Assembly: GCA_022376925.1 (NCBI GenBank)
Contig: JAIOJX010000002.1
Location: forward strand, 134,488,831-134,552,830
DNA: 64,000 bases
Reading direction: 5' to 3'
DNA from: Tragulus kanchil
Taxonomy: Eukaryota > Chordata > Mammalia > Artiodactyla > Tragulidae
Each line of letters begins with the position of its first letter. The stretch's first letter is position 1. The translations under genes were made by a program, and so were the position numbers. Shown in pieces: positions 44,236 to 57,305 of the stretch. The notes beneath the pieces were generated by a model that was not told where the DNA came from, ran no database searches, and worked only from the letters and a program-made list of their open reading frames with translations.

Positions 44236-45244
44236 TGGGCTTTGCTTTTCTGAATGTGGCCTTTGCTGACACTTGAGTCCTCTCTCGAGTGTGGGTAAGA
44301 GGATGTTGTTTGGGGCGGCAGATACATATGTGGCCGAGCACCGGCTCACCTGGAGGACATGTCCATACATAGGGAACTTCATCTCAGATCTGCCCCCTTG
44401 GAAGGTCGTCACAAGTGGCTGTGCGTTCCATTGACCTGGGGTGCTTTGAAAAGTCTTGGTGCCCTGGCTCTACCTCAAGCTTATTAAATCAGAATATCAG
44501 GGGTGAGACTGGAGCAGCAGCCTAGTTTAGTAAAGGCCCCCCAGTAATTAAAAGGAGTAGACATTTTTGAGAGCCACTGGGGGAGAGAATCTGTCCTTTC
44601 TCTAAAGCCTGATGCTGTCCATCTTTTGTCACTGATTGGGCCGTAGTCACGTCCCAGTATAGAGAGGTGGCTCACCCCACCTTCAGGACTGTAACAAACT
44701 GTTACTGATGAGCGTGTTGGAGAAATAGCAAACCACAGGGACCTGAAAGGAATACAAAATGAAATTAAATCATGTCAGCCTTGGGCAGTTCCACATCAAA
44801 AATCTGTAAAGTTCAAAAAAAAAAAGAATGTTTTAAAATGTATTTTGGGGTAATATATCCACATAGCTCAAAAAAAAAAAAATACAAGAAAGTATACAGT
44901 TTTTAAATTCTCTCATTCACACGTCTTTCCTCCACCCACCAACTGCCCACCCCTTCGTTGGGTATCCTTCCAGAAGTTTTTTTTCTACTCTCTTGTTTTC
45001 ACAGAAGAAGATGGCATCCTGCAACCCCTACGCTCCACTTGTTTTTCTCTGTTAATACTTGGTTGGTAGACTCCAGTGTGCTGGGACAGCTGGCGTTGGT
45101 TCTGGTTTGTTGAGTATCCTCCCCGATTGGCAGGGGCCCATGCTGTGCCATCTTTGCACATTTGAATTAGTCTTGCCTACCTCCTTGACCTTGCATCTTG
45201 GAGAACTGTCTGTATCAGTAGAAAGAACGATTCCTTTAAAAAAT
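44236..45244. other. No recognised gene; two A runs
   Basis: A runs at 44814-44826 and 44869-44882. The sequence around 44830-45010 resembles the unassigned LINE-like sequence at 16866-17360. Otherwise unrecognised. Confidence 0.4.
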
Positions 45245-45665
45245 ATACTGTATTTATTCATTTGTCTGTGCTAGGTCTTAATTGTGGCATGTAGGATCTT
45301 TCGTTGGGGCTTCCCTGGTGGCTCAGACAGTAAAGAATCTGCCTGCAATGCGGAAGACCAGGTTCCATCTCTGAGTTGGGAAGATTCCCTGGAGAAGGAA
45401 ATGGCTATCCACTCCAGTATTCTTGCCCGAAGAATCCCATGGACAGAGGAACCTGGTGGGCTACAGTCCATGGGGTTGCAAAGAGTTGGACATGACTGAG
45501 CACTACACACACACACACATGAGAGATCGTTAGTTGCAGCACTTGGGACCTAGTTCTTTGACCAGGGATTGAACCTGGGTCCCTGGCATTGGGAGTGTGG
45601 AGTCTTAACCATTGTGCTCCCAGGAAAATCTAGAGTCTTAGCCACTGTACTACCAGGAAAGTCTC
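45245..45665 (-). mobile_element. tRNA-Glu-type SINE split by a Bov-tA
   Basis: Left: gtctgtgctaggtcttaatt and ggcatgtaggatctttcg; right: tagttgcagcacttgggacc, ctttgaccagggattgaacc. A second short reversed head piece follows at 45630-45662 (tagccactgtactaccagg). Confidence 0.85.
45306..45522 (+). mobile_element. Bov-tA SINE inside another SINE
   Basis: Head gggcttccctggtggctcag, aagaatctgcctgcaatgcg, body gagaaggaaatggctatcca, gttggacatgactgagcact, then an (AC)n tail at 45506-45519. Confidence 0.94.
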
Positions 45666-46111
45666 CCAAAGAAAGCTTCCTTAAACTTAAAATTAAATAG
45701 AAAGTTTTCCACTGTATGGATGATTCATAATTTATTAGACCAGTCCTCAGAGATGGACTTCAGATCATTCCCAATTTGGGGCTCTTTCAAGCAGTGCTAT
45801 TAAGAAAAATGCAGTAAATGCATCATTTCAGATGTGTAGAAATTCATCTGTAGAATTCCCGTTAAGTGCTCTTTGCTGGTGAAAGGGCATTTTCTAGAGT
45901 TGAATGAGCAATGAGAAATGTGGAGAAGGGATCCTGTTCTTTAGCATGGCTGCACCAGGCAGCTCGGCTTCTGAATTGTAGTTGGCGAAGAGCTACATGT
46001 ACTTTCCGTTTGTCTTTGAGGAACTATCAGAAGGAGCAGCTGAAAAATTTTCATCTCATGATTTTAGAGGAGATGTTTCTGGTACTTCCATTCTCCAAGG
46101 CCTGTTCTTGG
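45666..46111. other. No recognised gene or repeat
   Basis: Unrecognised sequence. Confidence 0.5.
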
Positions 46112-46242
46112 ACCATCAGCATGCATCCTGTAGCCTTAGTGAACAAGACAAACCCAAGACTCCACTAGAACTTTTGGGTGGAGCCTGATTGATAGCCTCC
46201 CCCGGCGATGTTTCTGAATGCTGTACTTTGAGAACCACTGTT
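46112..46242 (+). mobile_element. hAT (MER5-like) DNA transposon relic
   Basis: Starts ggaccatcagcat and ends at a hAT-type terminal word tttgagaaccactg, with cttttgggtggagcctgat between. The 3' part recurs at 47307-47361 through the duplication. Confidence 0.5.
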
Positions 46243-48422
46243 CTAGGGGATTTGTTATGGAGCCATGTCCTAGAAGGAGACCCTCTCTCATGATTGCAGA
46301 GTAGGGCCACCCTGGTTCATCCAGTACAGGGTCCACAGCTTCTGTGAGCATCAAACGTTCTATAACTCCAAGTAAAGGCTTGGTCGTGGCAAAGGCTGCA
46401 AATAACATTTGACTATCAGTCGCTCTTTGCCCTCACATGACTAAGATAATGCAGAATAGGAGAAAACTATTGACCACTTAAAAGTGAATAACCATTTGTG
46501 GGAATCTCAGTGATAGCTCCATTAATTGCAAGACAGATGGGACTGGATTGTGTTCACTCACTCCAGGGATCACTGCGGGAAACAAAGACCAACTGGACAC
46601 AGTAGAAAACCCCTTTGTCTTTCTTCTACTGTCCTGTTCTTAGACTAGGAGACCCAAGTGAAGGTCACTTTTCTTGTCCTCAAGAATCACTTTTCGTGAT
46701 GACCAAAGGCTTCTTCCAAGCCCTGATCTTCCTACATTCATTCGGAGGAGTCAGGAAGATGAAGGAGGCAGTGTACTTGTTTGTACACTGGTTGGTTGCA
46801 GGGAGCAGTTGATGGCAAGCTGATCCTTGAGTGGTGAGGCTTGCCTAGGTAAGGTGTGTTGTGATGATGGTTGGGAAATTCCCCTGGAGAAGGTAAGGCG
46901 CATAGGAGAGACCAAAGCAACTAGGGTGTGAATGTCGCTTGGGCTCAGAGAACCTAGTAGCAGGAGAAAGAGAAGAGCCAGTTTTAGGACAGCAGAGCTG
47001 CAGTGAATGGGTGCTTGCCAGACCCCTGGTGCTGTGTACATTAGCCCGTGCTCCAACTTGGCTTGAGGGGGATTTGACCATCACTAAAGTGGGCAGAGAA
47101 CTGGACCAGAGATACTCTATTCATACTCTGTTTTGGAAAATAACAAGATCTGGATGTGTATTTGCAGTAACACAGAGCTTAAGACAAGGCAGTTTACAGA
47201 ATTTTGAGGGAAAATAATATACATATTTGATTCTTAGTCATGTTTTCATTCATGTGTGAAGGCAGCAGAATACCAGTTTTCAGATATGCAAAGGCTTTGG
47301 AAGTCTGATTGATAGCCTCCCAGACGATGTTTCTGAATGCTGTACTTTGAGAACCACTGTTCTAGGGGATTTGTTATGGAGCCATGTCCTAGAAGGAGAC
47401 CTCTCTCATGATTGCAGAGTAGGGCCACCCTGGTTCATCCAGTACAGGGTCCACAGCTTCTGTGAGCATCAAACGTTCTATAACTCCAAGTAAAGGCTTG
47501 GTCGTGGCAAAGGCTGCAAATAACATTTGACTATCAGTCGCTCTTTGCCCTCACATGACTAAGATAATGCAGAATAGGAGAAAACTATTGACCACTTAAA
47601 AGTGAATAACCATTTGTGGGAATCTCAGTGATAGCTCCATTAATTGCAAGACAGATGGGACTGGATTGTGTTCACTCACTCCAGGGATCACTGCGGGAAA
47701 CAAAGACCAACTGGACACAGTAGAAAACCCCTTTGTCTTTCTTCTACTGTCCTGTTCTTAGACTAGGAGACCCAAGTGAAGGTCACTTTTCTTGTCCTCA
47801 AGAATCACTTTTCGTGATGACCAAAGGCTTCTTCCAAGCCCTGATCTTCCTACATTCATTCGGAGGAGTCAGGAAGATGAAGGAGGCAGTGTACTTGTTT
47901 GTACACTGGTTGGTTGCAGGGAGCAGTTGATGGCAAGCTGATCCTTGAGTGGTGAGGCTTGCCTAGGTAAGGTGTGTTGTGATGATGGTTGGGAAATTCC
48001 CCTGGAGAAGGTAAGGCGCATAGGAGAGACCAAAGCAACTAGGGTGTGAATGTCGCTTGGGCTCAGAGAACCTAGTAGCAGGAGAAAGAGAAGAGCCAGT
48101 TTTAGGACAGCAGAGCTGCAGTGAATGGGTGCTTGCCAGACCCCTGGTGCTGTGTACATTAGCCCGTGCTCCAACTTGGCTTGAGGGGGATTTGACCATC
48201 ACTAAAGTGGGCAGAGAACTGGACCAGAGATACTCTATTCATACTCTGTTTTGGAAAATAACAAGATCTGGATGTGTATTTGCAGTAACACAGAGCTTAA
48301 GACAAGGCAGTTTACAGAATTTTGAGGGAAAATAATATACATATTTGATTCTTAGTCATGTTTTCATTCATGTGTGAAGGCAGCAGAATACCAGTTTTCA
48401 GATATGCAAAGGCTTTGGAAGT
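46185..48422. repeat. Tandem direct duplication, unit 1118 bp
   Basis: 46185-47304 is repeated at 47305-48422. Two bases differ in length right after the start of the second copy (cctcccccggcgatg versus cctcccagacgatg) and one base near 46281/47400; the rest matches. Confidence 0.96.
46243..47304. other. No recognised gene or repeat
   Basis: Over a kilobase of unrecognised sequence, repeated at 47361-48422, with its last third a third time at 49088-49519. Frames of 92-101 codons are chance frames. Confidence 0.5.
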
Positions 48423-48639
48423 CTACCACCCATGACAGAGTTATGTGCAAAGTGCTTCTCTCTGATTGAGAGAAGTCTAATACTAAGAGCTTCAGGATGG
48501 AATTACTGTCTAAGGAAATGGGATAAAGCCTTCACGTAATTAAATGTAATGTTGAGTTCAAAGAATCACTTTGACTCTTATATTAAAACAGTCAACCAAA
48601 GATCAATCAGTTGTAACAATGTATCACTCTGGTGGGGGG

Positions 48640-48845
48640 CGTTGGGCTTCCCTGGTAGCTGAACTGCTAAAGAATCCACCTGCAATGCAGGAGACCCTGG
48701 TTTGAGCCCTGGGTTGGGAAGATCCCCTGGAGAAGGGAATGACAGGATTCTTGCCTGGAGAATCTCCATGGACAGAGGAGCCTGGTGGACTACAGTCCAT
48801 GGGGTTGCAAAGAGGTGGACGGAACTGAGCAACTAAGCATAGCAC
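48640..48845 (+). mobile_element. Bov-tA SINE
   Basis: Head gggcttccctggtagctgaa, tttgagccctgggttggga, Bov-A body ending gaactgagcaactaagc. Confidence 0.93.
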
Positions 48846-49735
48846 ATGTGTATGTTGAGGGTATATGGGAAACCTCTGTATCTTCCCCTCAATTCTGTTG
48901 TGAACCTTAAACTGTTCTAAAAATTAAAGTTTTAATCATAAAATAGATGTTAGATGTCAAAAATATTTGTGAATGAAAGGCAGTATGATATAAAAATAAG
49001 TTGATAATCTTTTATGAAGATTTGAGTCTAAAATCGTACTTTATGTTAATGAAAGTTGCAGAGTAGATGGTAGCGGAGTGAGGATAAGGAAATTCCCCTG
49101 GAGAAGGTAAGGCGCATAGGAGAGACCAAAGCAACTAGGGTGTGAATGTCGCTTGGGCTCAGAGAACCTAGTAGCAGGAGAAAGAGAAGAGCCAGTTTTA
49201 GGACAGCAGAGCTGCAGTGAATGGGTGCTTGCCAGACCCCTGGTGCTGTGTACATTAGCCCGTGCTCCAACTTGGCTTGAGGGGGATTTGACCATCACTA
49301 AAGTGGGCAGAGAACTGGACCAGAGATACTCTATTCATACTCTGTTTTGGAAAATAACAAGATCTGGATGTGTATTTGCAGTAACACAGAGCTTAAGACA
49401 AGGCAGTTTACAGAATTTTGAGGGAAAATAATATACATATTTGATTCTTAGTCATGTTTTCATTCATGTGTGAAGGCAGCAGAATACCAGTTTTCAGATA
49501 TGCAAAGGCTTTGGAAGTCTACCACCCATGACAGAGTTATGTGCAAAGTGCTTCTCTCTGATTGAGAGAAGTCTAATACTAAGAGCTTCAGGATGGAATT
49601 ACTGTCTAAGGAAATGGGATAAAGCCTTCACGTAATTAAATGTAATGTTGAGTTCAAAGAATCACTTTGACTCTTATATTAAAACAGTCAACCAAAGATC
49701 AATCAGTTGTAACAATGTATCACTCTGGTGGGGGA

Positions 49736-49941
49736 CGTTGGGCTTCCCTGGTAGCTGAACTGCTAAAGAATCCACCTGCAATGCAGGAGACCCTGGTTTG
49801 AGCCCTGGGTTGGGAAGATCCCCTGGAGAAGGGAATGACAGGATTCTTGCCTGGAGAATCTCCATGGACAGAGGAGCCTGGTGGACTACAGTCCATGGGG
49901 TTGCAAAGAGGTGGACGGAACTGAGCAACTAAGCATAGCAC
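49736..49941 (+). mobile_element. Bov-tA SINE, duplicated copy
   Basis: Copy of 48640-48845 at a 1096-bp offset. Confidence 0.93.
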
Positions 49942-50359
49942 ATGTGTATGTTGAGGGTATATGGGAAACCTCTGTATCTTCCCCTCAATTCTGTTGTGAA
50001 CCTTAAACTGTTCTAAAAATTAAAGTTTTAATCATAAAATAGATGTTAGATGTCAAAAATATTTGTGAATGAAAGGCAGTATGATATAAAAATAAGTTGA
50101 TAATCTTTTATGAAGATTTGAGTCTAAAATCGTACTTTATGTTAATGAAAGTTGCAGAGTAGATGGTAGCGGAGTGAGGATAAGGAAAATTTACTCAGTT
50201 TGCTGACGAGGAGACCCTCAGTTTACAAGACAGATTACTGTCTTATACTGTCTTTTAGACTTAATTCAGAAAATATGCCTTCCACTTTCCCTCTTAAAAA
50301 TGAAGCAGAACTAGAAGGTAATAAAAAGAATGACAGTAAAACTCAAGGACTTAAAAATG

Positions 50360-52155
50360 AAACACTTCATAATCCTAAGACTTATTCAGTATGGTGCTGG
50401 GTGTTCTAGCCAGAAGTAAGCATGTAATAAGGCAAGAAAAGGAAATGAAAGGCATACGGATAAGAAAGGAAGAAATAAAACTGGCTTTATTTGTAGATGA
50501 CACAGTTGTACAGAAAATTCCAAGAAGTCTACAAAGCAATGATAAGAAGACAAAAAAAATCCTACTACAACTAATCAATAGGTTTAGCAGTGTTGCAGGG
50601 TATAGGATAAACATGCAAAAATCAATTTTATTTTTATACACTAGCAATGAACATGAAAGACTCAACATGAGTTCTTCCCCAATTTATATACTGACTTGAT
50701 GCAACTCCTATCAAAATCCCAACAATATTATTAGGTGGGTAAAACAAGATTATTATATAATTTATATGAACAGGCAAAGGAGTTAGATAAGCTAAATCAA
50801 TTTTGAAAAAGAAGAACAAAGTGGAAAGAATCAGTCTTACTATAATATTAATATCAAATTAACTACTATAAAATTAGTGACTATAAAATTAATAATATAA
50901 AATTAATTACTATAAAAGTAATAGCCAAGAAATACAAGAGAAGAAAAAGATCTGCAAAACTGTTCACTTGAAACTATCACAACATTGTTAATTAGCTATA
51001 ACCCCAATAAAAAATGTTCTTGATGTTAAAGAAATAAAAAAAGAAAAAATCGATACGTTGGACCTCATCAAAATTTAAAATTGTTGCTTGCGAAAGACCC
51101 TGTTAATTAAGAGGATGAAAAGACAAAACTACAGACTGGGACCAAATATTTGCAAACCACGTATCTGCAAAGGGCTATTATTTAGAATGTATAAAGGACC
51201 CTCCAAATTCAACAAGAGCCTAATTAGAAAGTGGACAAAAGATATAAGAAGACATTTCACTGAAGAGGAGGTAGCAGATGGTAAATCAGCACATGGTCTC
51301 TCTCACATGCATGGTTGTACTCTGTAATGAGATACTACTGCTCACTTATCAAAAAGGCTAAAATAAAAAATAGTGCCAATACCAAATACAAGTGAGGATG
51401 TGGGGCATCTTGATCACTCTTCTGTTTTTGGTGGGAATGTAAAATGGGACAGCCCCTCTGGAAAACCATTTGGCAGTTTCTTAAAACATGAAACATGCAA
51501 CTGTGATATGACCCAGGAATGAATACTTTAGGGCATTTAGTCCCAAGAAAGGGAAACCCACGCTCACACGAAAGCCTCTGTGCAGATCTTTATAGTGTTC
51601 ATAATGTCTCAAAGCTGGAAACAACCCAGATGCCCTTCAATAAGTGAATGGCTAAAACAAATGGTCGTCTGTCCACATCATGTACTATTAGTCAGCAATA
51701 AAAAGGAACAAACTATGGCTTCACTCAACGACCTGCATGAATCACCGGAGAATGATGCCAAGTTAAAAAAGCTCATTCCCAAAGGTTATACTCTGCTGTG
51801 TGATTACAATTATATAACGTTCTTGAAATGTCAAGATTATAGAAATATAGACATGAGGAACAAATTAGTGATTTCCAGGAGTGAGGAGAGGGTGGGGCAG
51901 AGAGAAGTGGGTGTGACTGTCAAAGGGAAATGGGAAGCATCCTTGTGGAATGTTCTGTATCTGAACTGTGCTAACATTAGTGTCTTGCTTGTGGCATCAT
52001 ATTACAGCTTTGCAATATGCTAGCGTTGGGAGAAACTGGGGAAGGATATATGGACTCTCCCTGTTATTATTTTTTTATAACTGCATGGAAATCTACAATT
52101 GTCTCAAAATAAAAGAAATAATTAACAATGTAAAAATGAAGCATATAAACTGTAG
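50360..52155 (+). mobile_element. Decayed L1, ORF2 remnant plus 3' UTR
   Basis: Plus strand: ORF2 RT region at 50391-50699 (EKEMKGIRIRKEEIKLALF, then VDD in place of the usual ADD catalytic motif), a gap, then later ORF2 (tacagactgggaccaaatat) and 3' UTR (ggtgggaatgtaaaatggga, aaacaacccagatgcccttc). Internal deletion at about 50670 and an AT-rich insert at about 50845-50930. Inactive. Confidence 0.88.
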
Positions 52156-53285
52156 ATAACCTCAAGTCAGTATTCCCAATTAATAAATACTTGTTATAAC
52201 TAGAGCCCCAGTTCTCATTTTGTATTAACCAATGAGAGCTAGGAGTGGGGTCCATCTGCTTGCTGCTCAAAGCCTGTAAAGAAAAGAGTGAAAAGAGGCA
52301 AAATTAAGAGGCTTAATTTTGGATGCAGCCATGAGGGTGTGGGGAAGGGCGGGTGCCTGTCCAGTGGCCAACTTCCTCCCAATGGCAAGCAGCGGGCAGG
52401 AGCTTTCATAGACTGTGGGAGGGGACAGTGTGCAGAAACAGCGCAGTCATCTCTGGCAGTCATCTTGAAATTTCTCCTCAGTGGTTGACCTACGTTATCT
52501 TGATTGCTGTAAATACAGTTTATCTTTAATTCCAGGGTCAGTTTGTTCCCATTTCTTTGAGGCCAATTCTCAGAACTGTGATATGGCTACACTCTGGTCA
52601 TCATCTAGTTAACTTCTTTCATGTGGTGGGACTTTCAGTATCTATAAGACAGCTCACAGATAGGGCTCAGAATATTAGCTGTACTCCTTGAGAAGGAACT
52701 AAAGGTGCTTGAGTATGTTTAATGACCTGTCATTTGATCTCCTTTGACTGTTTTCCTTTGTTTCTGCATCTTCTCACTTCTCTGATCAGATTTATTCTTT
52801 GGCCAAAGTTTGTCCACAGACAAAAAGAGGTTGAGGACATGGCGGGACAAGGACCATAGAATCCTGTTCTAATTCGAAACCACGGAGTAAGCATTCCACC
52901 CAAGAAGAAAGGGAGAAAAACTCCACAAGAGAATCCTAAGGAAAGCAGAAGTAAAAATGCAGAATTAGAAAATGCATAAAATTTTGTATCCTGTTGCAAT
53001 AAAACATTGGAATGTATAAAAAGCATTGTGTTGATAGTGCAAGGAATTAGCCCTGGAAAACAGGACAAAGCAAAACAAACAAAAGCCAATAAAATAGGTC
53101 TACTTTTAACTAATTATATGTATAAAATGAATAGAATACCTATAATGAATGTATGAATATCCACAGTATGAAAATTGGGAATGAAAATGAATATGAATAC
53201 AGGGATAGAAAAAATTATGAGCTAAGACATAATGCTATAGTGGTGTTCAGCACAGATATACACCGATTTATATCATAGCTTTTCT
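52156..53285. other. No recognised gene or repeat
   Basis: Unrecognised sequence; 52203 onward recurs at 53348-54427. A 119-codon minus-strand frame (52730-53089) is shared by both copies without recognisable domains. Confidence 0.5.
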
Positions 53286-54485
53286 TCTTTATTTATTGGC
53301 TGCTCTGGGTCTTCAGTGTTGCATGGGCTTTAACTAGTTGCTAAATTGGAGCCCAGTCTCATTTTGTATTAACCAATGAGAGCTAGGAGTGGGTCCATCT
53401 GCTTGCTGCTCAAAGCCTGTAAAGAAAAGAGTGAAAAGAGGCAAAATTAAGAGGCTTAATTTTGGATGCAGCCATGAGGGTGTGGGGAAGGGCGGGTGCC
53501 TGTCCAGTGGCCAACTTCCTCCCAATGGCAAGCAGCGGGCAGGAGCTTTCATAGACTGTGGGAGGGACAGTGTGCAGAAACAGCGCAGTCATCTCTGGCA
53601 GTCATCTTGAAATTTCTCCTCAGTGGTTGACCTACGTTATCTTGATTGCTGTAAATACAGTTTATCTTTAATTCCAGGGTCAGTTTGTTCCCATTTCTTT
53701 GAGGCCAATTCTCAGAACTGTGATATGGCTACACTCTGGTCATCATCTAGTTAACTTCTTTCATGTGGTGGGACTTTCAGTATCTATAAGACAGCTCACA
53801 GATAGGGCTCAGAATATTAGCTGTACTCCTTGAGAAGGAACTAAAGGTGCTTGAGTATGTTTAATGACCTGTCATTTGATCTCCTTTGACTGTTTTCCTT
53901 TGTTTCTGCATCTTCTCACTTCTCTGATCAGATTTATTCTTTGGCCAAAGTTTGTCCACAGACAAAAAGAGGTTGAGGACATGGCGGGACAAGGACCATA
54001 GAATCCTGTTCTAATTCGAAACCACGGAGTAAGCATTCCACCCAAGAAGAAAGGGAGAAAAACTCCACAAGAGAATCCTAAGGAAAGCAGAAGTAAAAAT
54101 GCAGAATTAGAAAATGCATAAAATTTTGTATCCTGTTGCAATAAAACATTGGAATGTATAAAAAGCATTGTGTTGATAGTGCAAGGAATTAGCCCTGGAA
54201 AACAGGACAAAGCAAAACAAACAAAAGCCAATAAAATAGGTCTACTTTTAACTAATTATATGTATAAAATGAATAGAATACCTATAATGAATGTATGAAT
54301 ATCCACAGTATGAAAATTGGGAATGAAAATGAATATGAATACAGGGATAGAAAAAATTATGAGCTAAGACATAATGCTATAGTGGTGTTCAGCACAGATA
54401 TACACCGATTTATATCATAGCTTTTCTTCTTTATTTATTGGCTGCTCTGGGTCTTCAGTGTTGCATGTGGGCTTTAACTAGTTGC
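52203..54485. repeat. Tandem direct duplication, unit 1142 bp
   Basis: 52203-53341 is repeated at 53348-54485. Small indels lie near the junction (gagccccagttctcat versus gagcccagtctcat; gcatgggctt versus gcatgtgggctt). The first copy stops inside a SINE that is complete only in the second. Confidence 0.96.
53286..53341 (-). mobile_element. tRNA-Glu-type SINE, cut at duplication junction
   Basis: First 56 bases of the element at 54416-54687; it ends abruptly where the duplicated copy begins. Confidence 0.85.
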
Positions 54486-54687
54486 ACAAGCAGGGGCTAG
54501 TCTTTGTTGCAGTGTGCCGATTCTCACAGGAGTGGCTTCACTTGTTGCAGAGCACAGGCTCTAGGCATGTAGACTTGGTAGTTGCATGTGGAATCTTCCT
54601 GGACCAGGTGTTGAACCTGTGTCTCCTCCATTGGCAGGCAGATTCTTAACCACTAGACTACCAGGGAAGTCCTACCATAGCTTTTCT
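54416..54687 (-). mobile_element. tRNA-Glu-type SINE with 12-bp target duplication
   Basis: catagcttttct at 54416-54427 and 54676-54687. Reversed SINE: gctgctctgggtcttcagtg, ggaccaggtgttgaacctgt, ctagactaccagggaagtcc. Confidence 0.93.
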
Positions 54688-54707
54688 ACTATGCCTTTCT
54701 GATATGG

Positions 54708-54988
54708 TCAAGTTGCTCAGTTGTGTCTGACTCTTTGCCACCTCATGGACGAGCCATGGAATTCTCCAGACAAGAACACTGGAGTGGGTAGCCCGTCCCT
54801 TCTCCAGGGGATCTTCCCAACGCAGGGATTGAAACATTAGAGGCAGATTCTTTGCCATCTGAGCCAACAGGGAAGCCCAAGAATATTGAAATGGGTAGCT
54901 TATCCCTTCTCCAGGGGATCTTCTCAACCCAGGGATCAAACCCAGGTCTCCCACATTAGAGGCAGATTCTTTACCAGCTGAGCTGATA
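54708..54988 (-). mobile_element. Bov-tA SINE with doubled head
   Basis: Reversed body (tcagttgtgtctgactcttt) followed by two reversed heads: ggcagattctttgccatctg near 54842 and ggcagattctttaccagctg near 54961, each after its own gatctt-caacccagggat block. Confidence 0.88.
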
Positions 54989-55145
54989 TTGGGTAAGTTA
55001 TTTACTCTCTCTAAAAATCAGTCTTCCACTGTAAAATGGGAATGATAATCCAGTCTTTGAGTGGATTCAGTAAACTAATTCATGTAAATAGCTCAACCCA
55101 TTGCTCAGCACTTTCGTAGAACTCAGATGTTAGTTGTTGTTACTT
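54989..55145 (+). mobile_element. MIR SINE 3' part
   Basis: gggtaagttatttactctct, ccactgtaaaatgggaatga, tcagcactttcgtagaactc, gttagttgttgttac tail. Confidence 0.7.
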
Positions 55146-55214
55146 TTTGATATTAACTTTGAAAATCTAAGAAAACAAAAACACCCAAATTATCGACCAT
55201 AGAAGAGAGCCTGT

Positions 55215-55440
55215 CTGAACTAGGGCTGGAAAAGTTTTTCTTAAAGCAACAGATAGTAAATATTTTCGGTTCGTGGGGCATTCTGTAGGAATAACTCAAT
55301 TCTGCCATTGTAGCATGAAAGTAGGCAATAGATGATTTGTAAAGAAGTGGATATGACTGTATTGCAATAAAAGTATTATTTATAAGAACGGGTGGCAGGC
55401 CAGCAGCTGCAGTTGACTGGTGTCTGGTCTAGACCAGGAG
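55215..55440 (+). mobile_element. hAT-type non-autonomous DNA transposon relic
   Basis: Order typical of a common mammalian hAT family: aacagatagtaaatattttc, actcaattctgccattgtag, gactgtattgcaataaaagt, ggtggcaggccagcagctg. Subfamily not named. Copy at 56388-56613. Confidence 0.65.
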
Positions 55441-55639
55441 CAAGGAATGAAGTGATGAAAGTTTTCAAATCCATTAGCCAAACCTCCAGGACAAGGGATC
55501 CTTTTGGTTTTCAAAAAAGTTTCTCTAAACCATAGAAAAAGAAGAGAACAATTTCAGTTCTTTTCCTCTGATCTTGCAGTATACAGGCAAAAAAACTGGA
55601 TAACACACAAAAATAAAGCATAATGTAATCCCACTTGTA

Positions 55640-56130
55640 AACAGAAAAGATCATCCTAAATTAAACCCGGACAAGTTGAATCTTTTAAATATTAAAAGAA
55701 CAATGTATCATAATCAAGGAAGATTCATTCTAGAAATACATCATAGTTTATTTTTAGGAAGTCTATTAATAAAGTCCATCAATATCTCAGAGGAGGAAGT
55801 GTGATCATCTTCATAGATGCCAAAAAAGCATTTGGTAACATTTCAGTGTTAATTTCGGGTAAAAACTCTTGGAGAAAGAACTAAGAATTTAAAAAATGTA
55901 CTTTCTTGGCATGATACAGACTCTCTGTGGCCCACCAGTGGTCAAAAATATGCTAAATTTTGTGATAGTTGTGGTGTTTCTGTTTAAATCGAGAATACAT
56001 GAACGGAAGTTGAAGGATCACCACTAATTTGTTGTTCTTTTGGGTGTTCTGGTCAAATAAGAAATCGATATGAGTTGAAAGATTTAAGTCAAAAAATGCC
56101 GGACTGACAGTATTTACAGGTTGCATAGTA
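55640..56130 (+). mobile_element. L1 ORF2 remnant
   Basis: RT-region DNA words: tcatcttcatagatgccaaa, aaagcatttggtaacatttc, aataaagtccatcaatatct; many stops and deletions. Copy at 56813-57305. Confidence 0.75.
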
Positions 56131-56387
56131 CTTATTTTAGAGACTCTAAAGGAATCAATTGAAAAACTATTAGTTCTTGTAAGAGAGTTATAGGTAAGGG
56201 GTTAGTTACAAAACGTATCAACCCCCATCAATCACTTTCTAAGTAGTTGGAGAAATGACATAATGGAAAGATCGTCCCTTGTGATCTGCAATGCCACCTT
56301 CCTGCCCACCGGCTCCCTTTCCTCCTCTACTTTGAAAATCTAAGAAAACAAAAAAACCCAAATTATCGACCATAGAAGAGAGCCTGT

Positions 56388-56613
56388 CTGAACTAGGGCT
56401 GGAAAAGTTTTTCTTAAAGCAACAGATAGTAAATATTTTCGGTTCGTGGGGCATTCTGTAGGAATAACTCAATTCTGCCATTGTAGCATGAAAGTAGGCA
56501 ATAGATGATTTGTAAAGAAGTGGATATGACTGTATTGCAATAAAAGTATTATTTATAAGAACGGGTGGCAGGCCAGCAGCTGCAGTTGACTGGTGTCTGG
56601 TCTAGACCAGGAG
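56388..56613 (+). mobile_element. hAT-type relic, duplicated copy
   Basis: Copy of 55215-55440 at a 1173-bp offset. Confidence 0.65.
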
Positions 56614-56812
56614 CAAGGAATGAAGTGATGAAAGTTTTCAAATCCATTAGCCAAACCTCCAGGACAAGGGATCCTTTTGGTTTTCAAAAAAGTTTCTCTA
56701 AACCATAGAAAAAGAAGAGAACAATTTCAGTTCTTTTCCTCTGATCTTGCAGTATACAGGCAAAAAAACTGGATAACACACAAAAATAAAGCATAATGTA
56801 ATCCCACTTGTA

Positions 56813-57305
56813 AACAGAAAAGATCATCCTAAATTAAACCCGGACAAGTTGAATCTTTTAAATATTAAAAGAACAATGTATCATAATCAAGGAAGATTCA
56901 TTCTAGAAATACATCATAGTTTATTTTTAGGAAGTCTATTAATAAAGTCCATCAATATCTCAGAGGAGGAAGTGTGATCATCTTCATAGATGCCAAAAAA
57001 GCATTTGGTAACATTTCAGTGTTAATTTCGGGTAAAAACTCTTGGAGAAAGAACTAAGAATTTAAAAAATGTACTTTCTTGGCATGATACAGACTCTCTG
57101 TGGCCCACCAGTGGTCAAAAATATGCTAAATTTTGTGATAGTTGTGGTGTTTCTGTTTAAATCGAGAATACATGAACGGAAGTTGAAGGATCACCACTAA
57201 TTTGTTGTTCTTTTGGGTGTTCTGGTCAAATAAGAAATCGATATGAGTTGAAAGATTTAAGTCAAAAAAAATGCCGGACTGACAGTATTTACAGGTTGCA
57301 TAGTA
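56813..57305 (+). mobile_element. L1 ORF2 remnant, duplicated copy
   Basis: Copy of 55640-56130. Confidence 0.75.

Larger units (their letters stand above)
47992..50185. repeat. Tandem direct duplication, unit 1096 bp
   Basis: 47992-49087 is repeated at 49088-50185. One substitution inside (gggggcgttg versus gggggacgttg region near 48637/49733). It chains with the preceding duplication. Confidence 0.96.

Noticed and set aside
50391..50699. Functional L1 reverse transcriptase
   Set aside because: The frame is only 102 codons, the catalytic motif is altered, and a deletion follows directly.
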